From Fibrobacterota bacterium (GTDB taxonomy: Bacteria; Fibrobacterota; Chitinivibrionia; Chitinivibrionales; JANQEN01), in NCBI GenBank assembly GCA_030619215.1, contig JAUXBV010000171.1:1-7100 (forward strand): a DNA stretch of 7,100 nt. The letters run 5' to 3'. Both the position numbers and the translations under genes were made by a program. The notes below the pieces were generated by a model that saw only the letters and a list, made by a program, of their open reading frames with translations, made no database searches and was not told the origin of the DNA. This document shows, piece after piece, positions 1 to 6,375 of the stretch. The number at the start of each line of letters is the position of its first letter. Within the stretch, counting starts at the first letter, position 1.

Positions 1-18
1 GAGCAAATAGACAGACTA

Positions 19-807
19 TTACGCACCTTGGATGCAAAAACGGCCAGGGGGTTTCGCTCCCTGCGCATATTTGAATTCGACAATCTTAACTCTCTTTATG
101 GTTTGCTCGCGCACGCCGAACAGGCCGGTCGCAACCTGTGTAATAACGTGGTCGTCATACGGTGCCAGGGCTTCGGGATATCCGCCCTCGCCGGTACAGA
201 TGAAAGAGTTCCACATTTTAGCGGATCGGGCGCGTGATACAATGGATGTTAAGCTTGTTGAGCCGAAGGACATGCCGCCGCTGTATACCGGAAGAAATAT
301 ACTGATCTTGGGTTTGTCGGGATCTCTTCTATTAAGGTCAATGGCGGTTGAGATTTCCTCCGGGTCAACCTGAGGAACTTTTTCCGGGAAGTTAAAACGC
401 AGTTTATCAAATCCGCCTTCTGATTTGCCAATGTTATATTCCAGGTCTTTTCTTTCGGGTGCGGCGCCGGTTTCCGCCATAATCCATGTGGCGATTATCA
501 TGTCGGATGTCCAGCGGTAATCACCGAGCGTTTCATACATTGGATTAAGTGTCAAGTCCAGGGCTTTTTGGGGGCATTTGTCAATACAGTAAAATTTATT
601 TTCCTTGCACTCAAAACCGATACACTTGTAACTTACCGGTGGTTTTGTTTTATTGTGTCCATCCGGTCTCTCATGCACCCCAAAAGGGCACAGCTTGACA
701 CATGTTCCACAGCTTATGCATGCATCCGATCTGGTAACTTTATACTTTGGAACCTTATGCTGAAAACGTGACGGTGCATTTTTAATGATTAAATTTTCTG
801 GTTTCAT
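19..807 (-). CDS. N-terminal fragment of ferredoxin-fused, FMN-binding glutamate synthase-like protein (frame broken; probable pseudogene)
   Basis: The 262-residue product starts with a two-cluster ferredoxin domain: C30, C33, C36, C40 (CxxCxxCxxxCP), then C62, C67, C74, C78 with wider spacing. The start of a glutamate-synthase (GltB-type) FMN barrel follows: GGMSFGS at 177-183, TGEGGYPE at 205-212, DDHVITQVATGLFGVRE at 218-234 and KYAQGAKP at 246-253. In this family (roughly 500 residues or more, from general knowledge) AQGAKP is followed by a glycine-rich GLGGHL-like stretch and then most of the barrel, including the [3Fe-4S] cysteines. Here the match stops at P253; nine unrelated residues and tandem stops TAA TAG follow. 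The retained part would carry electrons toward FMN but could not form a complete active site. The gene lies 62 bp after the related gene at 870-2252, presumably co-transcribed. The ATG at 807 is kept because it precedes the first cluster at the usual distance; no good ribosome binding site is seen. The family call is firm. Whether the break is an insertion, a frameshift or a sequence error is open. Confidence -1.
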   Translation of the reverse strand: MKPENLIIKNAPSRFQHKVPKYKVTRSDACISCGTCVKLCPFGVHERPDGHNKTKPPVSYKCIGFECKENKFYCIDKCPQKALDLTLNPMYETLGDYRWTSDMIIATWIMAETGAAPERKDLEYNIGKSEGGFDKLRFNFPEKVPQVDPEEISTAIDLNRRDPDKPKISIFLPVYSGGMSFGSTSLTSIVSRARSAKMWNSFICTGEGGYPEALAPYDDHVITQVATGLFGVREQTIKRVKIVEFKYAQGAKPPGRFCIQGA

Positions 808-869
808 ATTTTACTTTGTGTCTTTGTCCCGCATAAAACGCAGGATTAAAATGTCTTGGTGACAGATTG

Positions 870-2252
870 TTATTTTTTCTTAAAAATTTCTCCAAATGTT
901 TCGGCATCTATATTTTCAAAGAATATGGCCCTTCCTATATCTCCTCTCAATCTTCGAACTTCCCTCATACCCATTGCGCCCAGTACTTCAAGGAGCTGTG
1001 AGTGCCATGCTCCAATAAGATTAACGATTCTTTGCGCTCCCTTTTCCTCCAGTGCAGGCATGCTGTTGGGAGGTATTATGGGTATCTCAGGATTCTGGTT
1101 CAGCTTATATCCAAGGGCAAGAAGCAGGGGAATATCAACAGCTGTTACATCAGCACCGGAGATTATTGCCTTCGGTACATGCTCCGCCATTGCAATGCCG
1201 CCTGATGCGATTATGGTAATTTCATCACGGATCGAGTTTTCAATAAGCTTTTGATGTACTGCAGCTAAAACGTCTTTAATAAAGCGTGGATTAGATTCGC
1301 CTCTTTCCATTCCGTAATAATCCGCGACAATATGGATACATTCCGCTCCGGCCTTGCTTAACTCCGATACACTATTTTCAACCTCAGGGCTTGCCGGAAT
1401 CCGAATCGAAAGAACCGCATTGGATAATTTCTTAATAGCGCTGCTTATTTCCTGAAAGTTGTTTTTCAGCTCATCAGAATATTCGATCTCAACAACCTTT
1501 GAGTTCTTGATTAATGCCGGGTTTTCCTCTATGGTACTTTGAGAGATTAAAGGCATTACGTTGTTTGCATATTTTTGTAATTCTTCATTAATATCATCAG
1601 CCTTTAATATCAGGAGAGTGTTTAATTTCTCAGCGGCTTTTGCAATAAATATCTTTGATTTCTCATTTGTATCATATAAGGTGAGGTCAAAGATAATTGG
1701 GACGGGGAGGTCAACGGTTTTTGGGATTTGGGATTGCAGCTTCTTTTCATTATCAAATACCAGGTGGCTTAATTTTCTACCAATGTCAACAGAGGTGCTG
1801 ATATATTCCCTGCCGTGAATGCCATCCCGTGTGGGCCTTACGATTTCGGACATGTCTGTCCACATGCTGTCAAAGCCAGGGCCTGTAAAAGGGCCTCTGT
1901 ATCCGGCTCCGGAAACCGGGACCTTTCCATCTTCCGCCTGTTGCCAGATGCTCAGGATCATCTCCGGTTTCCAGTATGAATCACCGAGATTTTTAAATTC
2001 ATCTGTTATACATTTGACCAGGGCGCCTCTCGGACATTCCTGTATACACCTGAAACAGTTTCTGCATTCGAGATGTATAGGGTCGGCCATTTTCCGCGGA
2101 TCGTCCTCTCTTTTTTTATGCACTTCGTATATGCATACTTTTATGCACTTTCCGCAGTTTATACAGACATCTTCCCGTACAAGCCGGAATTTTGAAACTC
2201 TATCAAATCCCAGAGGGTTTGGTTTAACGTCAATGTGATACTTTTTTGGCAT
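870..2252 (-). CDS. Ferredoxin-fused glutamate synthase-like protein (C-terminal barrel portion, no [3Fe-4S] cysteines)
   Basis: This 460-residue protein opens with two [4Fe-4S] motifs, C30/C33/C36/C40 and C63/C66/C69/C73. A linker typical of this family follows (FTGPGFDSMWTDMSEIVRPT, 122-141; GREYISTSVDIGRK, 147-160). The remainder aligns by eye to the C-terminal portion of the GltB FMN barrel: VADYYG (309-314), NPRFIKDV (321-328), ASGGIAMAEHVPKAIISGAD (349-368) and the closing helices GAQRIVNLIGAWHSQLLEVL (405-424) and GMREVRRLRGDIGRA (428-442). The N-terminal barrel motifs (MSFG, TGEGG, AQGAKPG) are absent. After ALG (379-381), where glutamate synthases begin their [3Fe-4S] cysteine set, there is Y382 and no cysteine to the end; the last is C305. 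I infer an electron-transfer or structural subunit rather than a self-sufficient synthase, perhaps pairing with the product of the gene at 19-807. It is probably cytoplasmic, with no signal peptide or membrane segment. The ATG at 2252 lies behind an A/T-rich leader without a Shine-Dalgarno sequence. Confidence -1.
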   Translation of the reverse strand: MPKKYHIDVKPNPLGFDRVSKFRLVREDVCINCGKCIKVCIYEVHKKREDDPRKMADPIHLECRNCFRCIQECPRGALVKCITDEFKNLGDSYWKPEMILSIWQQAEDGKVPVSGAGYRGPFTGPGFDSMWTDMSEIVRPTRDGIHGREYISTSVDIGRKLSHLVFDNEKKLQSQIPKTVDLPVPIIFDLTLYDTNEKSKIFIAKAAEKLNTLLILKADDINEELQKYANNVMPLISQSTIEENPALIKNSKVVEIEYSDELKNNFQEISSAIKKLSNAVLSIRIPASPEVENSVSELSKAGAECIHIVADYYGMERGESNPRFIKDVLAAVHQKLIENSIRDEITIIASGGIAMAEHVPKAIISGADVTAVDIPLLLALGYKLNQNPEIPIIPPNSMPALEEKGAQRIVNLIGAWHSQLLEVLGAMGMREVRRLRGDIGRAIFFENIDAETFGEIFKKK

Positions 2253-2290
2253 TTTATTTCAATATTTTTAAGTTATTTAATTGTTTATTA

Positions 2291-2365
2291 AAGAATCCAG
2301 GAGTCAGAATCCGGAATTAAAGAAGGTTTTTATTCTGACTCCTGAATACTGGCTTCTGTATTCTT
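2291..2365. repeat. Imperfect palindrome with 13-bp perfect arms; possible dispersed repeat or transcript-end hairpin
   Basis: CAGGAGTCAGAAT (2298-2310) is the exact reverse complement of ATTCTGACTCCTG (2332-2344), separated by a 21-base loop. An outer pair, AAGAAT (2291-2296) with ATTCTT (2360-2365), can also pair if the unpaired CTGGCTTCT-like segment on the right is looped out. The element lies in the gap just after the stop of the gene at 2370-4226 and before the start of the gene at 870-2252. On the minus-strand transcript the stem is followed by GATTCTTTAATAA, not a continuous U tract, so it is a poor classical rho-independent terminator. It could still stabilise the 3' end, attenuate transcription, or be one copy of a palindromic intergenic repeat. 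Its GAGTCAG-rich composition resembles dispersed intergenic repeats of several environmental bacteria (from memory). The palindrome itself is certain; its role is not. Confidence -1.
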
Positions 2366-2369
2366 AATT

Positions 2370-4226
2370 TTATGAATTCCTCTCCACCATTTCCCAGTAC
2401 TCTTCACTTTCGTCAACCTTTTTCAGAAATTCCGTTATTGCTTCCCGGGGCCGTCCGAACTTCTTTTCAAGTCTCTCTTCAATAGATTCCCATATTGGGA
2501 TCAGCTCCAGGTTCGTCTGGCATACTTCTTCACACGCTTTACAATGCATACACAGAAACGCACTGTCCGATTCTTTTTTAGTTATATGTTTTCCTGAGAG
2601 CAGTTTTTTCGCCAGAGCTACCTTTCCCTTTGCCGTAACTTTTTCATTATTTGTTATCAGGTAAGCCGGGCATACTGCGATACAATTACCGCATTTTGCA
2701 CAGGCGTGAGTGCTCAGTTTAATATCTAACTTGTCAACCTTTTTATTTTTACCCAATATTAACGTAATGATTTTTCCTAATACCGGAGAGAGGGTAACCA
2801 TGGTGCCAATGGCAGTGTTGAAGATTGACGGTTTAAAGATTATGGATGGAATATTAAGCCATTTTGAGCCAACCCTGAAAAATTTGCCCCTGTTCATTAT
2901 ATTGTTGGGGTCAACCTTTTTCTTATAGTCCAGCAGCTTTAATAACTCTTTTGAATCAAAAAGATTGTTAATGAAAGGAGCATTCCATATTCCCAACCCA
3001 TACGGCTTGGCGCCCATAGACACAGCGGTCCTTGTAAGTATAGAAATCATTGCCAGATTGATGAAGTATTTCAGCTTCCTTGAATCACAGAGAAAGGTCG
3101 CCATAACCAGGGCTTCTTTTTCATCCAGGATGTAAGAATCAATACCAACTTCAACACCAAAATTATGTCCGATTTTTTTAGCTTTCTCAATAAAACCGGC
3201 AGTTTTATTAATCGGGATGGTTACTTCGCTTGCAAGTATTGTCGGGCCGAGGCGTTTCGTCTTCATGCCAAAGAGCCGTTCGTTCCATAGGTAGCTTGCA
3301 GCATAGTGAGGCGCCTCATCAATAATCGCATCTGTTGATGAAAGGTACTTTTTAAATTTTTTATCATCATCGGGATTGTCGAATTCCACCAGAACCGATG
3401 CTTTTTTCTTAAAGACATCTGCATGTATAATATTGTCCGTATCCTCCATGTGGTTCTTGTCAAGGAATCTTATAACGTTTGGTATGATCTCCTTCGATAC
3501 AATCTTATCTTTGGTGAAGTTTTCAATGAATTCAAATGCAGATTTATCATTTTTAAAGTAGAAAAGGCGGGGGTGCGAGGTTTTCGGAGTTTCCCTTAAT
3601 GCAAGTGTTACTTCAGAAATTATGCCGAACTGTCCTTCCGATGAAACGAAATAGTCAAATTCAGCATCGTTTGGTGTGAGCTTTTTTACTTCACCTGATG
3701 GAGTTATAACCTTTATTGATTCGACCTGTTTCGAGATGTGTCCGTATTTGAAACTGTTTATGCCGTACCCGCCTGTTGCAATCCATCCCGCAACTGTTGA
3801 GAATTTGCTTGAAGGGTAGGATTGAAGGCTCAGGCCTTCCTTTTTTACCACGTTGTCGATATCACTCCATCGCGCCCCCGCTTCAGCGGTTATCGTCTTA
3901 TTTTTTTTATCAAAGCCTATTATTTTCCTGAAGGGGGAGAGATCAATAACAATACCGCCGTTTACCGGTATAACACCACCGAATCCCCAGGAGGCGGTAC
4001 CTCTGGGAATTACCGGGATCTTTTTATCATTTGCAAAACGAAAGATTTTTTTTATATCCTCCTCGTTTTCGGGCTGAACTATGAAATGGGGTAAGATGTT
4101 AAAAAGAGTATTTGTCAACAACGAAGGAAGGTCCCCGATATCATGGCTGTAAATCAGTTTCTCATCCTTCGTATCGATGATCTTCAGATCGCCTGCGATT
4201 TTTTTAAATTCTTTCGTAAGTTTCAT
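2370..4226 (-). CDS. FAD-binding oxidoreductase fused to C-terminal two-cluster [4Fe-4S] domain (GlcD/GlpC-like)
   Basis: This 618-residue fusion begins with a PCMH-type FAD domain (about 46-212): HFIVQPENEEDI (47-58), the pyrophosphate-loop region PRGTASWGFGG (74-84), GARWSDI (117-123) and VAGWIATGGYGINSFKYG (145-162). A GlcD/lactate-oxidase-type C-terminal FAD domain follows, ending in KKVDPNNIMNRGKFF (436-450). A hydrophobic stretch at about 469-491 links it to a ferredoxin domain with C509/C512/C515/C519 and C559/C562/C565/C569. The protein ends about 50 residues later, so the CCG-type cysteine-rich domains of GlpC/HdrD-like relatives are missing. By family it would oxidise a small substrate, such as a 2-hydroxyacid, on FAD and send electrons through the clusters; the real substrate cannot be read from sequence. 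It is encoded 117 bp upstream of the ferredoxin-containing glutamate-synthase-like gene, which suggests that protein as a possible partner. It is noticeably lysine- and isoleucine-rich. The ATG at 4226 gives a normal N-terminus; no clear Shine-Dalgarno sequence is seen. Confidence -1.
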   Translation of the reverse strand: MKLTKEFKKIAGDLKIIDTKDEKLIYSHDIGDLPSLLTNTLFNILPHFIVQPENEEDIKKIFRFANDKKIPVIPRGTASWGFGGVIPVNGGIVIDLSPFRKIIGFDKKNKTITAEAGARWSDIDNVVKKEGLSLQSYPSSKFSTVAGWIATGGYGINSFKYGHISKQVESIKVITPSGEVKKLTPNDAEFDYFVSSEGQFGIISEVTLALRETPKTSHPRLFYFKNDKSAFEFIENFTKDKIVSKEIIPNVIRFLDKNHMEDTDNIIHADVFKKKASVLVEFDNPDDDKKFKKYLSSTDAIIDEAPHYAASYLWNERLFGMKTKRLGPTILASEVTIPINKTAGFIEKAKKIGHNFGVEVGIDSYILDEKEALVMATFLCDSRKLKYFINLAMISILTRTAVSMGAKPYGLGIWNAPFINNLFDSKELLKLLDYKKKVDPNNIMNRGKFFRVGSKWLNIPSIIFKPSIFNTAIGTMVTLSPVLGKIITLILGKNKKVDKLDIKLSTHACAKCGNCIAVCPAYLITNNEKVTAKGKVALAKKLLSGKHITKKESDSAFLCMHCKACEEVCQTNLELIPIWESIEERLEKKFGRPREAITEFLKKVDESEEYWEMVERNS

Positions 4227-4341
4227 AGTGATATAATCAGCTTGTATAAAAATATTTCATTTACAATCTTTATTTATAATAATCCCATCCCTAATGGTGA
4301 AAAACTGTATGGTATGTGATTCGGGGAATGTGAAAGAAACT

Positions 4342-6192
4342 CTATTTCACCGTCACTGATTTTGCCAGATTTCTTGGTTTATCAGGGTCAAATTCATTGT
4401 AATCCGCTGCAAAGTAGGCCATAAGCTGCAGGGGAAAAGCAAACGGCACTGCTGACATGGCTATTGCATATTTACTGTTTTCTATTGGAACCCTGAGGGT
4501 ATAATCAGCAAGCTCGGTTATTTTTGTGTCGAAATCCGCAACAACAGCTAAAATTTTTCCTCCCCTGCTTTTCATCTCCATTACATTGCCTATTAACCTG
4601 TCGTAGGTTTCATCAGGCGGTCCGACAAAGACAACTGAAAAACCGTATTCCACCAATGCTATCGGGCCGTGTTTCGCTTCCCCGGCAGAATAAGCTTCCG
4701 CATGATTATAGGATATCTCCTTTATTTTCAAAGCCCCTTCGCATGCCGCTGAAAGAGAGAGCCCTCTGCCAAGGAAAAAGATATTCTGTTCTTTTGCGAA
4801 AATCCTGGCAATTTCCTGAATTTTATCCTCATTATTTAAAATCGATTCTATGATATCGGCTGTTTTTTGTAAAGCTTCTTTGTATTTGGCAATTTCTTTC
4901 ATGTCCATATCGCATCGTAACTCAGCGATCCTCAAGGCAACCACCGTTAACGCTGTTACCTGTGCGCAATAGGTCTTCTGGCTGGCCACCGCCACTTCCG
5001 GCCCGGCTGTTGTTATGATAATATGGTCGGAGTAACGGGTTATTGATGAGCCTACCACGTTTACCAAAGAGCAGATCGTTGCGCCATACTTTTCCTTTGC
5101 ATAGCGTATTGCTTCAATGGTGTCTGCTGTTTCACCGGATTGCGATACTGCAATCACACAGGTTTTATGAGGTAATGTTGGTAACTGGTCAATGAACTCA
5201 GAGCACAGGATCGCTTCAATAAAGGTGCCGCAGAATTTATTTATCTGAAATTTTCCGGCCAGGGAGGCATAATAGGATGTCCCTGCAGCGGTGATATAAA
5301 CGTGATCTGCTTCCATTATTGCCCGGGCAAAGGCGTCAATATCTTCCAGAGGTGCATTAACCTGTTCCTTCAATGTCCGCGGTACTTCGTGAAGCTCTTT
5401 ATGCATGAACCACTTATACTCCCTGCCATTCATAACTTTTGCAGCCGCGTCAATTGACCATGGTACTTCCGTTGGGCTACGCTCGCGTTTTTTACCGGTA
5501 AGGACGTCAAATATTTCAACTTCTCCCGCATACAGAACAGCAATTTCATCATCCTCAAGGATGTAAGCTGTTTTTGTTAAAGGAAGGAATGCGGGGATAT
5601 CGGAAGCGCAATAGGTGGTCTCACCCGGTGTAATCCCGATTGTTAAGGGTGATTCTTTCCGGGCGACTATCATATAATCGGGAGTATCCGCATGGCATAC
5701 GACTATACCGTAAGCTCCTTCGCATCTCTTAATAGTCTCCATAACAGCCTCTTTAAGGTCCTTCCCCTGATCGAGAAACTCGCTTATCAGGTGAGGAAAG
5801 ACCTCCGAGTCTGTGTCAGAGGTAAAAACATGCCCCCGGTCGCTCAACTCTTTTCTGAGCTGTTGAAAGTTTTCAATGATGCCATTATGAACTACGGCGA
5901 CTTTTCCGTTCCCATCCATATGAGGGTGGGAGTTTTTTGCCACCGGAGCGCCATGCGTTGCCCATCGTGTATGCCCGACGCCAAAGGTGCCCTGCATGGA
6001 GTCGAACAGGCCATTTTTATTTATATCATCAATACGGCCCGCTTCTTTCCTTAGTTCAATTTTTCCGTTATTTACGAGCGCAATTCCTGCAGAGTCGTAT
6101 CCTCTGTATTCCAGTCTTTGCAGACCTTCTCGAATTATCGTGGCAACCGGTATATCATTTCTCTTTGTTATTAAACCAAATATTCCACACAT
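4342..6192 (-). CDS. glmS: Glutamine--fructose-6-phosphate aminotransferase (isomerizing), GlmS
   Basis: This enzyme makes glucosamine-6-phosphate from fructose-6-phosphate and glutamine in the cytoplasm, the first committed step to UDP-GlcNAc for peptidoglycan and lipopolysaccharide. The 616 residues are full length (E. coli GlmS is 609). The N-terminal class II amidotransferase domain begins MCGIFG, placing nucleophile C2 after the processed Met. It has EYRGYDSAG (28-36), HTRWATHG (74-81), HNGIIEN (102-108) and SDTDSE (125-130). Two SIS domains follow: AAGTSYYAS (302-310), SQSGETADT (350-358) and PEVAVASQK (398-406), then EGALKIKEISYNHAEAYSAG (485-504), KHGP (507-510) and the closing NLAKSVTVK. 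E492, H508 and K611 correspond to E. coli E488, H504 and K603. SEFIDQ at 331-336 departs from the common SEFRY, and Q405 replaces the usual Thr of VASTK. It is the first leftward gene and diverges from the transporter. A weak TTGGAT lies upstream of the ATG; the stop is TAG. Confidence -1.
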   Translation of the reverse strand: MCGIFGLITKRNDIPVATIIREGLQRLEYRGYDSAGIALVNNGKIELRKEAGRIDDINKNGLFDSMQGTFGVGHTRWATHGAPVAKNSHPHMDGNGKVAVVHNGIIENFQQLRKELSDRGHVFTSDTDSEVFPHLISEFLDQGKDLKEAVMETIKRCEGAYGIVVCHADTPDYMIVARKESPLTIGITPGETTYCASDIPAFLPLTKTAYILEDDEIAVLYAGEVEIFDVLTGKKRERSPTEVPWSIDAAAKVMNGREYKWFMHKELHEVPRTLKEQVNAPLEDIDAFARAIMEADHVYITAAGTSYYASLAGKFQINKFCGTFIEAILCSEFIDQLPTLPHKTCVIAVSQSGETADTIEAIRYAKEKYGATICSLVNVVGSSITRYSDHIIITTAGPEVAVASQKTYCAQVTALTVVALRIAELRCDMDMKEIAKYKEALQKTADIIESILNNEDKIQEIARIFAKEQNIFFLGRGLSLSAACEGALKIKEISYNHAEAYSAGEAKHGPIALVEYGFSVVFVGPPDETYDRLIGNVMEMKSRGGKILAVVADFDTKITELADYTLRVPIENSKYAIAMSAVPFAFPLQLMAYFAADYNEFDPDKPRNLAKSVTVK

Positions 6193-6227
6193 AATAATCC
6201 AATTTTAATAAAATATTGTTTAATTTA

Positions 6228-6257
6228 ATTACAGCTAATTACCAGAAGGTTAGACAA
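6228..6257 (-). promoter_or_regulatory. Candidate sigma70-type promoter of glmS
   Basis: Read on the minus strand, TTGTCT (6257-6252; 4 of 6 to TTGACA) and TGTAAT (6233-6228; 5 of 6 to TATAAT) are separated by 18 bp. The -10 box ends 35 bp before the glmS ATG, implying a leader of roughly 30 nt. The spacing and position are sensible, but the region is so AT-rich that chance matches are likely. Confidence -1.
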
Positions 6258-6331
6258 AATATATTATGTTAAAGCCCAATTCTATAGGAAATTCAGGTGG
6301 TGGGTAGAGAGGTTTATATTATTACGAAAAA

Positions 6332-6337
6332 TATAAT
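6332..6337 (+). promoter_or_regulatory. Candidate -10 box for the divergent MFS transporter gene
   Basis: A perfect TATAAT lies 38 bp before the ATG of the rightward transporter gene, inside the small AT palindrome AAAAAT-ATA-ATTTTT (6327-6341). No convincing TTGACA-like -35 box is found at 16-18 bp upstream, so this is a weak call in an AT-rich gap. Confidence -1.
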
Positions 6338-6375
6338 TTTTAGGGTAGTAAGGCTTTTTTAAGGCAGAAATATCT

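Noticed and set aside
1..48. End of a named insertion sequence abutting the broken gene
   Set aside because: Only 48 bases are available and I recognise no specific terminal repeat or transposase, so no mobile element is called.
856..1254. 132-codon plus-strand open frame inside the glutamate-synthase-like gene
   Set aside because: It lies wholly antisense to a gene with clear family motifs and its translation shows no domain; it is a shadow frame.
1819..2238. 139-codon plus-strand open frame antisense to the ferredoxin region
   Set aside because: Its length comes from the constrained opposite strand; there is no ribosome binding site and no recognisable domain.
2298..2344. Rho-independent terminator after the FAD oxidase gene
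   Set aside because: The stem is good, but neither strand has a continuous T run after it, so I list it as a palindromic repeat with an uncertain role.
4227..4341. Promoter or terminator between glmS and the FAD oxidase gene
   Set aside because: The gap is AT-rich with TATAAA/TATACA-like strings, but no properly spaced -35 partner and no hairpin were found.
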